This document shows, piece by piece, positions 18,679 through 28,562 of a stretch of 64,000 bases of DNA. A program made the position numbers and the translations under genes. The notes beneath the pieces were generated by a model. It was not told the DNA's origin and did not search any database. It saw nothing but the letters and a program-made list of their open reading frames with translations. Within the stretch, counting starts at the first letter, position 1. Every line of letters begins with the position of its first letter. The stretch is from CAWFPR01 sp963817635 (GTDB taxonomy: Bacteria; Acidobacteriota; Vicinamibacteria; Vicinamibacterales; 2-12-FULL-66-21): NCBI GenBank assembly GCA_963817635.1, contig CAWFPR010000024.1:62001-126000 (forward strand), read 5' to 3'.

Positions 18679-20055
18679 CGGGCGGGGTCTCCCGGGGGAT
18701 CGAGGTAGGCGACGACGAGCGTCCGGCCCTGCGCGTGCACGGCGTGGCGCGCCTCGACGAAATCGATCGGGAGCTGCGCCATCGTGCAGGTGACGACGGG
18801 ACCGGTGACCTCGCCGCCCAGTACGGTCTCGACCTGGCTCGCCGGAACGCAGCACGTCGAGCGAGGCGATCGAGGAGCCGTCGGCGAACCGGCAGTCGTG
18901 GAGATCGGTGGCCGACGGGTTGGCGACCTGCACCATCGTCCCCCGGCGCGACACGGTCAAGGGGCGGACGTCGCTCGCGGCCTCGAGCGTGAACGCTTCG
19001 CGCGCCCCGGTCCCGAACGTCCCGTGCAGGACGGGGTAGCCGTTCTCCGCGAGTGCCTGTCGCGCGACCCGTTTCGATCGCGGCATCGGCGAGCGTGGCC
19101 TGTACCGGAGTACGTGTCGAATGCGGGAAACTCCGCCGCGCCTCGCATCGTCACGAGCGAGCCGCTCGTGCCCGGGAGTTGCTGGACGAGCGTGGCGTGG
19201 TGGATGAGCACCGCCGATGAGGGTCCCGCGCGGCCCACCACCAGGGCGCCACCGGCGCCGCACGCGATGCAGGCCAGGACGGAGACGTAGACCGTGCGTG
19301 GACGGCGGCGTCGCACGGCGGCCGCCGCCGTGACCAGCAGCAGCACGAACAGCCCGATGGTGACACGCAGCTGGAGCGACGCGCGGTTCTTTCGCGCCAG
19401 CGCAGGCATGATGGACGGCGGCCGGTCGGTCGCAGCGAGGCTGCCAGCTTCGTCGAGGGCGCGCAGCGCGCGCCAGCGGACCAGCGCCAGGCGCTGGTCG
19501 GCGGGCAGCTGTTCGGCGCTGCCTCCAGGCCACGTCACGCGATCGACGGCGTCGTACCCGCGAACAGACCGAGGGAGCCGATCTGCAGTGGTTTCGGCCG
19601 TGCAGTCCGACGCGCTGCCGGAGTCCGGCAACCGGATCCGTGACGCAGAGCGTGAAGGGCGCGTCGGCCGCCAGGGCGCGCACGGGCAGGTCGGCGGCCG
19701 CGAGCACACGGCCGTCGTCCTGAAGCGCGACGGACACCGCGCCGGCGACGCTCATCGTGTGCAGGTAGAAGTCGAAACGCTTGCGCGCGCCGGCAGGAAC
19801 GGCTACCGGCCGCTCCGCCGACGCATCGCCCCAGTGCACGATCAGCATGCCCGCCGTCGGCTCGCCGGTTGCGTCGATGGTGATGCTCACCGGCGTCCAG
19901 CGACCGGGCTTGGTGACGCCCCCCGCCCCGGCGACCCCGGTCAGCGTGAGCGCACCGGCGACGGCCGGCGCCGGCGTGCAGGCGAGAAGAGCCACGACGG
20001 TCCCCGCGCACACGACGGCCGACACGCGTCGGGTGTCCGGCTGGCGGGTGGCCAT
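18675..20055 (-). CDS. Secreted/membrane-anchored protein of unknown function (about three frameshifts)
   Basis: About 460 residues when repaired. A signal peptide (VVCAGTVVALLACTPAPAVA) is followed by a beta-rich domain of about 110 residues (KPGRWTPVSITIDATGEPT). The frame changes near 19570, where the continuation has LVRWRALRALDEAGSLAATD, then a membrane helix (VTIGLFVLLLVTAAAAV) and a second one. Further changes are needed near 19080 and near 18850. The last part ends HAVHAQGRTLVVAYLDPPGD, and its stop overlaps the ABC ATPase start. The architecture (exported beta domain, central membrane hairpin, beta domain) is like other proteins of MoxR operons. Function not recognised. Confidence 0.6.
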
Positions 20056-20068
20056 CGCGCGTCTACGG

Positions 20069-21186
20069 CTACTGCAGGATCGCCTGCAGTGCCGACATGG
20101 TGAACGTCGTGACGAGAACCTTGTTGTCCTGCATCTCGTCCTTGACCTCGTTCACCCAGTAGCCTTCCGGGATGCTGAAGCGTGAGCAGCTTGCGCCCGA
20201 GATCCTCGCGCCAGTTGTGGCTCCGACCCTTCGAGTCGACGATGACCGGGTCACCGACCGCCTGGAGGGCCTTGGCGAGCACCATGTAGTAGTAGTAGAC
20301 GGTCTTCTGGCCGAGGCCGGGGTTCTCGTCCACCGTGTAGTTGTCGCGCACCCACTTCAGCACGGCCTGCACGCGTGGATCGGTCTTCTTCACGTTGGCC
20401 CACGTGTAGCTGAGCACGCCGGCATACGTGGCGCTGCCGTAGGATTTCGTGCCGCCTTCGACGTTGTACGTGAATCCCGGGTAGTACACGAAGCCGCCGT
20501 CGTTGGCCGCCCACTTCTGGTCGTTGGTCTCGCTGTTGTTCTGCGTGCGCTGCAGGAAGGTGAGCGCCTTGTCGTAGGCCGGGTTGTTGCCCGACGGATC
20601 CGATTCCCTGAGCGCGCGGAGGGCGTATTCGAGGCTGATGATGTCGGCCTGGCGCCCATCCGGACGCGACGCGCCGTATCCCATGCCGCCGTACCAGATC
20701 TCCGACTTGGCCACGCCCTCACCTTCGTCCAGCATGCGGTCGGCGATGTACTGGCGCCCTTTCTCGATGAGCGGCTTGTCGCCCGGCCGGCCGGCGGTTG
20801 AGAGCGCCATCACGGAGATCGCCGTCACGTAGTGCGGGACCGTCTTGTCGTAGATGCCGCCATCCGGCTTCGCCAGCTTGACGATCGAGTCCAGGGTGGG
20901 CGTCAACTCCTGCACGGTCCTGGCGCGATCGGCGCCCGGCATCTTCATCAGGGCGATGGCCGCCAGGCCCGTGATGCCCGGGTTGTCCTCCCACGTGCCG
21001 TCAGGCTTGCGCTGCTGGCGGACGTAAGCCGCCGCGCGGTTCAAGCTGTCGGTCAGCTTCTGGCGCAAGTCGGGCGAAAGGGTAGCCGCCTGCCGCCTTC
21101 GAGGCCTGGGGCGACCGGGCCACCAGGGCGGGGACGGCGACAAGGGCGACGAGGGAGGCGGTCATCAACGCGGTGGAGCGGGTCAT
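20069..21186 (-). CDS. Prenyltransferase/squalene-cyclase-repeat protein, secreted (two frameshifts)
   Basis: About 370 residues. The N-terminus MTRSTALMTASLVALVAVPA is a signal peptide. The body is an alpha/alpha toroid of squalene-hopene-cyclase-type repeats, each with a Gly-Trp/Tyr turn: QRKPDGTWEDNPGITGLAAI, KPDGGIYDKTVPHYVTAIS, WAANDGGFVYYPG and GSATYAGVLSYTWANV. The acidic DxDD motif of true cyclases is not visible. Frame changes are needed near 21078 and near 20178; the last part ends EGYWVNEVKDEMQDNKVLVT. Because it is exported and lacks the catalytic motif, it is more likely a binding or structural protein than a hopene cyclase. Confidence 0.72.
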
Positions 21187-21201
21187 GGGTCAAAGTTCCT
21201 T

Positions 21202-22071
21202 TCAGTCAGTCGATCCGGCCGTCGGCCTGCGAACGGCACGCGCCACGCCGGCGAAGCAGGCGAGCGCGACGAGGAGGTACAGCCCGGCCGCGGCCTGCCA
21301 TGCGGGGTAGTCGAGACGCACGTGCGCCAGGGGAGATACCTGGTACAACACGTCGGTCCTGAAAACATCCAATCCGGCGGCCGCCGCCGTCGTCACGAGC
21401 GGGCTGGCCAGAAGGCCTGCCGCGACGAGCGGCTGGGGTGCGTCTGCAAGCGCCGGGCCGCCCGCCAGAATCGCCCCGGTCGCGACGAGAGACACCCCCA
21501 GGCTGCACCCCACAGCGTCGAGGGGATGGCGAAAACCCAAGCCGCACCAGGCGCCCACGCCGGCCAGCGCCAGGCCCGCGGTGGCGAGCGTCACGTGCGA
21601 TCGGATAATGGCGCCAGCCGCCTCGCCCGACGCGCCCCAGCCGAGCGACGACACGCCGGCCGACGACACCACGAAGCCCGCCACCAGCACGATCAGCCAG
21701 GAGAGGATTCCCAGACCGCCGAGGCGTGCCTGCGCGCCCGCCTCGCTGCGAGCCGGGAAAGGGCGTCGCGCGCGCGCGCCCACGGCTGCCGCCACGACCG
21801 GCGCGGCGAGTATCAGCAGCACCGTATCGACGAGCAGCGTGTCGAGCGCAGCCCCGGCAAGAACCGGCCGCGACAGTCCGGTCCCCCACAGGGTCCCGGC
21901 GCGGTTATACAAAATTGAGCCGAAGACGACAACCGGAATCCCGGCCGCCGACAACACCGACCACTTGACCATGCGGCTCCGCTCGTTGCGTGGACTCGAT
22001 CGCGCCGATCGTGATTCAGGCTGAACGGACTCGACCTCGAATCCGTGGCGGCGCGACGGGGCATCGACCAC
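21202..22071 (-). CDS. Polytopic membrane protein, first gene of the MoxR operon
   Basis: 289 residues with about seven hydrophobic helices separated by short loops. The ATG at 21972 (MVKWSVLSAAG) is a possible later start that would drop a polar 33-residue leader. There are no recognisable motifs; the topology would suit a permease for the degenerate ABC protein in the same operon. It is divergent from the YdjY-like gene, and the 142 bases between them should hold the promoter of the whole eleven-gene unit. Function unknown. Confidence 0.65.
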   Translation of the reverse strand: MVDAPSRRHGFEVESVQPESRSARSSPRNERSRMVKWSVLSAAGIPVVVFGSILYNRAGTLWGTGLSRPVLAGAALDTLLVDTVLLILAAPVVAAAVGARARRPFPARSEAGAQARLGGLGILSWLIVLVAGFVVSSAGVSSLGWGASGEAAGAIIRSHVTLATAGLALAGVGAWCGLGFRHPLDAVGCSLGVSLVATGAILAGGPALADAPQPLVAAGLLASPLVTTAAAAGLDVFRTDVLYQVSPLAHVRLDYPAWQAAAGLYLLVALACFAGVARAVRRPTAGSTD

Positions 22072-22213
22072 GGACGTCCTTTTTCAGCGGGGTAGCGGTT
22101 CCAGTATAGAGCCGGTGCGCGCGGGACGGATCGCCCGGATCGCCCCCGTGATATCCTGCGCCTCGGCTCCGCTGGACCGATGTCCGGTGTGGCGGTCTGC
22201 CACGGGTGTGACC

Positions 22214-22936
22214 ATGTACAGAGTGTGCCGCGTGTTGTCCGCAGCTCTCGCTGCGCTGTCGCTGCTCTCGCCGGGGCCGGCGCGCGCGCAGGGGGGGCCT
22301 CCGGCGCCTGGTGGACGCACGGCGCCAACCGCGCCGGCTCCGATCGAGCGACTCGGCAAGGGCCTGTTGCGCGTCGGCACCATCACGGTGGATACAGAGA
22401 AGCGCGAGGCCTCCGTCGCGGGCACGGTGAACGACGTGCAGATCGTGGAGTTCATCGCGAACACGAAGGGCGGCTTCAAGGCGTACGAAAGCGCCATCGA
22501 GCTCGACGCCAACGGGATCAACTTCAACCTCGCGATGATCCTGATCGGGCTCGACAAGGCGCACGCGACCGTGCCCCGCTATCCGAAGGATCCCGTCCTT
22601 CCCGCTGGTGATCCGGTCGAGATCTGGATCGAGTGGAAGGACGGCGACTCCACGCGCCGCGTGCGCGCCGAGGAACTGGTCGCCAACCGCGAGACGAAGC
22701 AGACGCTGACCGAAGGCCCGTGGGTGTACACAGGGTCCACGTTCGTGCCGGACACCACGGCCTACCAGGCGGATGTCGACGGTGTGCTCATCGGCTTTGC
22801 ACACACGCCGGCGGCGGTCATCGATCGTCCTCTCCCCGTGCCCGAGCCGTACGATGGCAATCGTCTCAACGCGGCGTTGAACCTCAAGCCCGGGACGGCT
22901 GTCGTGCTGACAGTCCGCGCGCTCGCGCTGAAGTAG
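22214..22936 (+). CDS. Secreted YdjY-domain protein
   Basis: 240 residues from the ATG at 22214. A signal peptide covers about residues 1-26 (LSAALAALSLLSPGPARA). The mature part has the YdjY pattern: a beta strand with KREASVAGTVND, then VEFIANTKGGFKAYESAI and a following NFNLAMILIGLDK. The C-terminal half is beta-rich with WIEWKDGDSTRRVRAEEL and GSTFVPDTTAYQADVDGV. Family function is unknown; such proteins are periplasmic. It stands alone, with the divergent MoxR operon on one side and an AT-rich gap on the other. Confidence 0.75.
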   Translation: MYRVCRVLSAALAALSLLSPGPARAQGGPPAPGGRTAPTAPAPIERLGKGLLRVGTITVDTEKREASVAGTVNDVQIVEFIANTKGGFKAYESAIELDANGINFNLAMILIGLDKAHATVPRYPKDPVLPAGDPVEIWIEWKDGDSTRRVRAEELVANRETKQTLTEGPWVYTGSTFVPDTTAYQADVDGVLIGFAHTPAAVIDRPLPVPEPYDGNRLNAALNLKPGTAVVLTVRALALK

Positions 22937-23304
22937 ACTGACCAGTCACTGGCGATTTCCGCGCCACCGTGAGCACACCCCCGCCTATTACGATCCGTTA
23001 CACGGACGTAATATCGATGATATCTTCAATGTTTTCAATAACTTGACACATGATCCACCTCGCCTGACTAAAGTCTGCCCACAGGGTGTCTAAAAAATAA
23101 TCAGATTGCTCTTGACTTCCTCCTGGCGGCGGTTGGAATATGTGCTCGGATTTCCAATGAGCGCATCAGTCACGCGCGCCGACGCAGTGCTGACGGGAGC
23201 ACCGCTGGTGCGCTCGAGCGCAGGACAGACATCCGCCGTGGCGCTGTTGCGGACCGGGACGAAAGCAGCGCAGTGATTTTCGTCAACCAGAGGGAGAGAT
23301 ACAC
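22937..23304 (+). promoter_or_regulatory. AT-rich intergenic region upstream of the dockerin-type gene
   Basis: No gene is seen. Between about 22985 and 23110 the base composition drops sharply below the surroundings. A TTGACA at 23043-23048 followed after 17 bases by GACTAA is a possible but weak sigma70 promoter; TTGACT at 23112-23117 is another -35-like box. The small inverted repeat ATATC-GAT-GATAT lies near 23010 and could be an operator. A purine-rich AGAGGGAGAG stretch just before the ATG at 23305 is a good ribosome site. Confidence 0.35.
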
Positions 23305-25335
23305 ATGATCAGGATGTTCAGGCGTGCGAACGCGATCAGGCTCGGGGGCCTGATGGCGCTCCTCCTCGTCGTCAGCGTGTCTGCCGTGTCGGCGGAGACG
23401 TTGATGATGCCCAACCGGCCGGCACTGCGCAACGCCTCCGAGGTGGTCTGGGGGATCACCACGCAGGCCAACGGCACCGCGTACACGATGGACTTCGGCG
23501 ACGGCGTCGTGGTCAACGGCAATGTCGCGGACCGCTCCTACATCAACTTCAACCACACGTACGCGCTGGCCGGGACGTTCACGGCCACGCTCACGGTCGG
23601 CGTCGAGAGCGCGACGACGCAAATCGCGGTGTACGACGCCGCGGTGCTCTCCGCCTTCGACCTGCGCGGCGTCAACATCAACCGTGCGATCGAGAACGGC
23701 CTGCGTTACCTGTGGGTCAATCAGTCAATCGCACCACCTTCGACACCGTCGACGCGACCCATGGGGCAACTATCCGGGTTCGATCACCGCCCTGTCGGTG
23801 CTGGCCTTCGAAAATCACGGCTACCTGCTGCCGAACAACAACAACGTGCCGACCGGCCTGTATCAGAAGTACATTGTCCAGCGCGGCCTGAACTATCTCG
23901 CGACCGCGATGGTGCAGATCGGCCTGACGGCGCAGACCAACGGCGATCCTTGCGCCGGCACCGGACTCGGCCCCGCACCCTGCACCGGCCTCAACAACGG
24001 CGTGGACGGCGACCAGGGGTACAGCACCGCCGTGATGCTGCTGCCCTTCGCCGGCAGCACGGCGCCGAACCGCACCATGGGCGCGTTCGGGCCCGCGCTT
24101 GCCTCCGGCCAGACCTACAGCTCGATCGTCCAGCGCCTGACGGCCACCGTCTCGTGGGGGCAGATTGACAGCCAGCAATGGCCGCGGCGGCTGGCACTAC
24201 AGCCTGGCGAACAACGGCGGCGACACCTCCGACGGTTCGACCGACGGATGGGACCTGCTCGCGCTGCTGGACTCAGGCGCGTCGGGCACGCCCATCGGCG
24301 CATTCGTGAAGTCGGAATGGAAGAACTTCGCGCTGCCGAGCGGCCTCAACACCGACGGCTCCTTCGACTACAACTCCGACGCGCAACCCGGCCAGCGACA
24401 ACAACGTGAACCTCGCCAAAGCGGGCGTCGCGATGCAGGGGATGTTCTACGCCGGATTCCGCTCGCTGATCCGCTCGTCCAGCAGACGCTGAGCTACATC
24501 AACACCCACTGGACCGTGTTCACCGGCATGGGCTTCTCAGTGCGGGAACGGCACCTTTCAACCTCGGGTGCTCGTACGGGATGTTCAATATCTTCAAGGG
24601 CCTCACGCTCTACGGTGTGCCCACGCTCACGGGTTCGCCCCGAGCCGCTGGTCCGGGACCCATCCCGGCAGGCGACTGGTATGCCGAATACGTCGACTGG
24701 CTCGTGGCGAACCAGACCTCGCCGACGGTCAACCACGGGCGGAAACTGGGCGGGGCTGTACTTCTCCTGCTGCGAACAGGACCTGAACGCCAACACGGCG
24801 ATCGGAGAACTGATCCTCTCGCCTGTCGCCCTGATCCAGCCGGATCCGACGACGTTCTCCACCGTCGGTCTCTCGCCGGTGACGGCGACCAACCCGCCGG
24901 GGACGAGCCACACCGTGACCGCAACCGCGGTGAGTTCGACCGGCGCACCGGTGCCGGGCGCGACGATCAGCTTCCTCGTCCTGACCGGCCCGAACGCCGG
25001 GAAGACGGGGGCGGGCGTGACCAACGCCGCCGGCCAGGTCACGTTCACCTATACCGACACGAGCGTCGGCCCGTACCCGGTGAGTGACACGATCCAGGCC
25101 TATATCGGCCAGGTCGGGTCGAACCTGCCGTCGAACATCGTCACGAAGACCTGGGACCTCGGCATCCTCGTCTGCGACGCGGATGGCGACAAGGACGTCG
25201 ACAACGCCGACCTCGAGATCATCCGTAACGCGAACGGTCAGGTGGCGACCGGGCCGAACGACCCGCGGGATGGCAACAAGGACGGCAAGATCGACGTCGC
25301 TGACGTTCGGTTATTGCTCGCTCCACAAGACCTAG
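23305..25335 (+). CDS. Secreted dockerin-type protein with PKD, toroid-repeat and Ig-like parts (many frameshifts)
   Basis: About 675 residues if repaired. A signal peptide (MALLLVVSVSAVSA) is followed by a PKD-like domain (YTMDFGDGVVVNG ... FNHTYALAGTFTATLTV). A helical region with cyclase-like repeats comes next (GLRYLWVNQ, ITALSVLAFENHGYLL, GLNYLATAMVQIGL, DGWDLLALLDSG), then an Ig-like Big-1-type domain (HTVTATAVSSTGAPVPGATI). The C-terminus is a type-I dockerin-like pair of EF-hand loops (DADGDKDVDNADLEIIR and DGNKDGKIDVADVR). At least seven frame changes lie near 23745, 24175, 24380, 24470, 24545, 24745 and 25311. The last is a TT pair; after repair the end reads YCSLHKT. Either a poorly sequenced gene or a decaying one. 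Confidence 0.62.
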
Positions 25336-25601
25336 TAACCGCAGGCTCGAGGGGGGCCGCCGCACGCCCGCGGCGGCACCCCCGCAACCGCGAAGAAAGA
25401 GACCAAAGTCAGCCCTGATGGCGACCTTGGTCGGCAGCGAGAGCGGGTCCACCAGGGTATCCGGCGTATTCGTCGCCATTTACACGGGCACCCGGTCATG
25501 GCAGCTCTCGGAAGGGGTTTTGCTTTACAGGCGGCGGGCTCGAATGTCTGGATGCGCTCAGGCCGGCCCGGCGCTCAAATCGGTTTGTGGGAGACGAAAT
25601 T

Positions 25602-26233
25602 ATGAGCAACGTTCACAAGATGTTTCGGGTTCTGGCCTTGGCGGTGCTGGTCGGAGCCGCCATCGTCGTGCAGACCGAAGCGGCGACCATCAGCATCTCA
25701 CCCGTCACGCAGAACGCGAACGTCGGCGACGTGGTGAATGCGGATATCCTCGTCAGCGGCCTGTCGGCGACCGAATCGGTAGGCGGCGTGTCGCTCCTGT
25801 TGTCGTTCGACGACATCGTCCTGTCGGGTCTCAGTTATATCGTCGACCCGGATGCGAAGATGGGCCGCCGCGTGCGGCTTGTTCGACCTGAGCTTCGGCT
25901 TCACCGGTGGCGCGGGTTCGCCGCTGGATCTGTTCTTCATCGCTGACCCCGCCCTCGACGACGCCGCGTTGAAGGCGTTGCAGGGCACCGGGTTCCGGCG
26001 TGGCCACGGTCAGCTTCACCGCCACGGCCAACGGGCTGAGCCCGCTGACGATGTCGACGCTCGGTATTTTCCTGTCGGACGCATCGGGCCAGGTCGAGAT
26101 CCCGGCCTCGGTCAGGTCTGGCAGCGTCTGCGTGGGTGGCAACTGCACCGTGCCTGAACCGGGTCTGCTGACCCTGCTCGGAGCCGGACTCAGCGCCATC
26201 GCGGTGCGGCGGCGTCGGACCCGGCGCGCATAG
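25602..26233 (+). CDS. PEP-CTERM protein with a cohesin-like domain (two frameshifts)
   Basis: About 210 residues after repair. The ATG at 25602 follows a GGGAG ribosome site. A signal peptide (LALAVLVGAAIVVQTEAA) is followed by a domain with the cohesin pattern (ISPVTQNANVGDVVNADILV, then GGVSLLLSFDDIVLSG). The end VPEPGLLTLLGAGLSAIAVR plus a basic tail is a PEP-CTERM sorting signal: VPEP, membrane helix, Arg-rich end. An exosortase should cleave or anchor it at the envelope. Frames change near 25866 and near 25990. It sits downstream of the dockerin-type gene with 266 bases between and is followed by a strong terminator. Confidence 0.75.
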
Positions 26234-26263
26234 CGCCAGGTCGCGTCCGTCGGCTTGATTTGA

Positions 26264-26300
26264 ATCCGCAGGGAGGTCACACTCCCTGCGGATTTTTTTT
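26264..26300 (+). terminator. Rho-independent terminator after the PEP-CTERM gene
   Basis: A perfect 12-bp stem (arm 26264-26275 pairs with 26282-26293) with a 6-base loop, followed by eight T residues at 26293-26300. It ends the transcript of the PEP-CTERM gene. It also argues against a start of the RnfD-like gene at 26260, which would lie inside the hairpin. Confidence 0.93.
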
Positions 26301-26400
26301 CCCGGAAACCCAACTGGACCCGCATGCCACGCACGACTACCACAGCCGTCGTCGAGAGCGCCGCGGCCGCCCGTTCGCTCAGAGCCGGACCCTACCGGCC

Positions 26401-28143
26401 ATGGCCCTTCCGCTGGCGTTCGTGCTGGCCCTGGGAGCGCTGTGCCTGCTGCCGTCGGTCCGGACGCAGGCCACTCTCGTCCGATCGCTGCTCGGCGCCT
26501 GCGGCGCGCTGACGGTATGGATCGCGGCCCTCGCCGTCCGCTCCGCCGGACGGGAGTTCAAGATCGACGTCCAGCTGCGGCCACAGCACTACCTTCAGGC
26601 AGGCGCCCAGGCGGTCGTGCTGCTGTACTGGGGATGGTACTGGCGACCGGTATATGACGCGCTGCCGCTGCTGGCCGCGCAACTGGCTTTCGCCTACGCG
26701 TTCGAGATCCTTCTCGCCTGGAGCCGCCGCGACGACTACACGCTGGGGTTCGGTCCGTTCCCGGTCGTGTTCAGCACCAACCTGTTCCTGTGGTTCAAGC
26801 CCGACTGGTTCTACCTGCAGTTCGTGCTGCTCGGCCTGGGATTCGCGGTCAAGGAGTTGATCCGCTGGAACAAGAACGGCCGGCGGACGCACATCTTCAA
26901 CCCGTCGTCGTTTCCGCTCGCCGTGTTTTCGCTCGTGCTCATCGCCACTGACTCGACCTCGATGACGTGGGGCGTCGAGATCGCCCGGACGCAGTTCAAT
27001 GCCCCGCACATCTACCTGCTGCTGTTTCTCGTCGGCCTGCCGGGGCAGTTTCTGTTCGGCGTGACGTCCATGACGATGTCGGCGGTCGTGACGACGTACC
27101 TGTTCGGCCTGGCGTACTTCGGGGTCACGGGCACGTACTTCTTCATCGACTCCTACATACCTGTCGCCGTGTTTCTCGGGATGCACCTGCTTTTCACGGA
27201 TCCATCCACGGCGCCCAGAACCGAGAGCGGCCGCATCGTGTTCGGCATGATGTACGGGCTCTCGACCGTTGCCCTCTACACGATTCTCGGACGTTTCGGC
27301 GTCCCGACCTTCTACGACAAGCTGTTGCCCGTGCCACTGATGAATGTCTCCATTCAACTGGTGGACCGAGTGGCGCCGCGGCTGTTCGCCTGGGCGGATC
27401 CCGCCGCGCTGAAGCCGGCGATCACCGGCCGCCGGCGCAACCTCGCCTACATGGTCGTGTGGGTGCTGGCGTTCGCCACGATCAGCGCGGCGGGCGGAGT
27501 CGGCGACAATCATCCCGGCCGGCGGGTGCCGTTCTGGCAGCAGGCGTGCGCGGACAACAGGTTCGGCGCCTGCGAGACGCTCGGAACGATTGCGGGCATC
27601 TATTGCGAGGACGGGTCCGGGTGGGCCTGCGACGTGCGCGGCGTGCTCAGGGCCCGGGGGAAAATCGCGAAGCCCGCGGGGGATGCCGGGGCGGATTTCG
27701 GGCACGCCTGCGGGCTGGGCTTCACGCCGTCGTGCCGCAACGCGGTGCTGATGCGCACGTCGGGTGTCGTGCCCGGCTTTTCGCAGCCTGCCCTGCGGGA
27801 CTATCCGATCATCCTGCGCAGCGGCAAGGGGCCGGTGCCTGACAAGACGCCGCTCGAGTTGCTGACGCGCGCGTGCGACCAGGGCTTCATGGCCGGTTGC
27901 GAGGGCGTTGCCGCGCTGTACCTGAAGGGCGAGGGGGTGGAGCGCAATCCCGAGCGAGCCGCCGCCGGCTTCGAGCAGGCGTGCAACGGCGGCCTGGCTT
28001 CCGCGTGTTCCAATTTCGGATACATGTACTACACCGCCGACGGTGTCGCGCTCGACAAGCCTCGCGGCCTGGCATCGCTGAAGAAAGCCTGCGACCTCGG
28101 CATGGCCCCGGCGTGTCGGTGGCTGGCGGAAACGAAGCAGTAG
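26401..28143 (+). CDS. RnfD/NqrB-like membrane protein fused to Sel1-type repeats
   Basis: About 580 residues from the ATG at 26401; in-frame codons further upstream run into the terminator hairpin. An N-terminal membrane part of about 330 residues has ten or so helices and the NQR2/RnfD-like stretches IFNPSSFPLAVFSL, GLPGQFLFGVTSMTMSAV and FIDSYIPVAVFLGMHLLF. A C-terminal soluble part (about 355-580) has Cys-containing Sel1-like repeats: LTRACDQGFMAGCEGVAALY, GFEQACNGGLASACSNFGYM and SLKKACDLGMAPACRWLAE. RnfD and NqrB are ion-pump subunits that carry a covalent flavin, but no other Rnf gene is nearby and the flavin-attachment motif is not clear here. The protein may be a stand-alone electron-transfer or scaffold protein. 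Confidence 0.78.
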   Translation: MALPLAFVLALGALCLLPSVRTQATLVRSLLGACGALTVWIAALAVRSAGREFKIDVQLRPQHYLQAGAQAVVLLYWGWYWRPVYDALPLLAAQLAFAYAFEILLAWSRRDDYTLGFGPFPVVFSTNLFLWFKPDWFYLQFVLLGLGFAVKELIRWNKNGRRTHIFNPSSFPLAVFSLVLIATDSTSMTWGVEIARTQFNAPHIYLLLFLVGLPGQFLFGVTSMTMSAVVTTYLFGLAYFGVTGTYFFIDSYIPVAVFLGMHLLFTDPSTAPRTESGRIVFGMMYGLSTVALYTILGRFGVPTFYDKLLPVPLMNVSIQLVDRVAPRLFAWADPAALKPAITGRRRNLAYMVVWVLAFATISAAGGVGDNHPGRRVPFWQQACADNRFGACETLGTIAGIYCEDGSGWACDVRGVLRARGKIAKPAGDAGADFGHACGLGFTPSCRNAVLMRTSGVVPGFSQPALRDYPIILRSGKGPVPDKTPLELLTRACDQGFMAGCEGVAALYLKGEGVERNPERAAAGFEQACNGGLASACSNFGYMYYTADGVALDKPRGLASLKKACDLGMAPACRWLAETKQ

Positions 28144-28562
28144 CGCGGACCTCCCCGGTTCGCGTGGTCGCGGAACAAGCAGACAAATGGTCGCGCAGGC
28201 TGCGACATCCTGCGGGCTTCCTGCCCCGGGCGACTTTGGCCGTCGTCAGCCCCTTCCGAGTGCGCGCAAGGCGTGCGCGCCGCGTGGATCGTTCCTGAGC
28301 AACAGTCGGCGATGGACGCGGGAGACTGCGGGTCAGGCTGTACAGCAAACTCGCCACAACCTGGCGATGCACTCGACAGAGACGTGACGGGCGCTCCGGC
28401 CCGCTCGAGAAGCGTCCTGCTCGATATCGGCTCGAGCCGTGGCACTTGAATTGCCGGCCCGTCGGATCCGAACGACGCGCGGTTTGCTGCGCGCCGGGAA
28501 TCTGTCGGCTGACGTGTGCGTTGGCCTGGCCGATGACCGGCAGGAACGAGGAGGGCACCGAC
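28144..28562 (+). other. Intergenic region upstream of the TonB-dependent receptor
   Basis: About 420 bases without a supported gene. The stretch is GC-rich. I looked for a cobalamin-type leader because the next gene is a receptor, but found no convincing conserved core. The end holds the ribosome site GAGGAGGG at about 28549-28556 that fixes the GTG start of the receptor. Confidence 0.4.

Noticed and set aside
20069..21186. Squalene-hopene cyclase
   Set aside because: The toroid repeats are there, but the protein is only about half the usual length, has a signal peptide and lacks a visible DxDD motif.
23100..23160. Sigma-54 promoter ahead of the dockerin-type gene, as often seen for PEP-CTERM genes
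   Set aside because: TGGCGGCGGTTGG has GG and TTG elements but the spacing is two bases short of the -24/-12 pattern.
25400..25601. Cyclic-di-GMP riboswitch ahead of the PEP-CTERM gene
   Set aside because: A GGTTTTGCTTTAC stretch looked suggestive, but the conserved GEMM tetraloop and receptor helices are not there.
26260..26400. N-terminal extension of the RnfD-like protein from 26260
   Set aside because: The first codons overlap a perfect rho-independent terminator hairpin; the peptide has no membrane or signal character.
28144..28562. Cobalamin riboswitch ahead of the TonB-dependent receptor
   Set aside because: I could find isolated short matches (GGAGACTGC, GTCAGGCTGT) but no ordered conserved core or clear regulatory hairpin.
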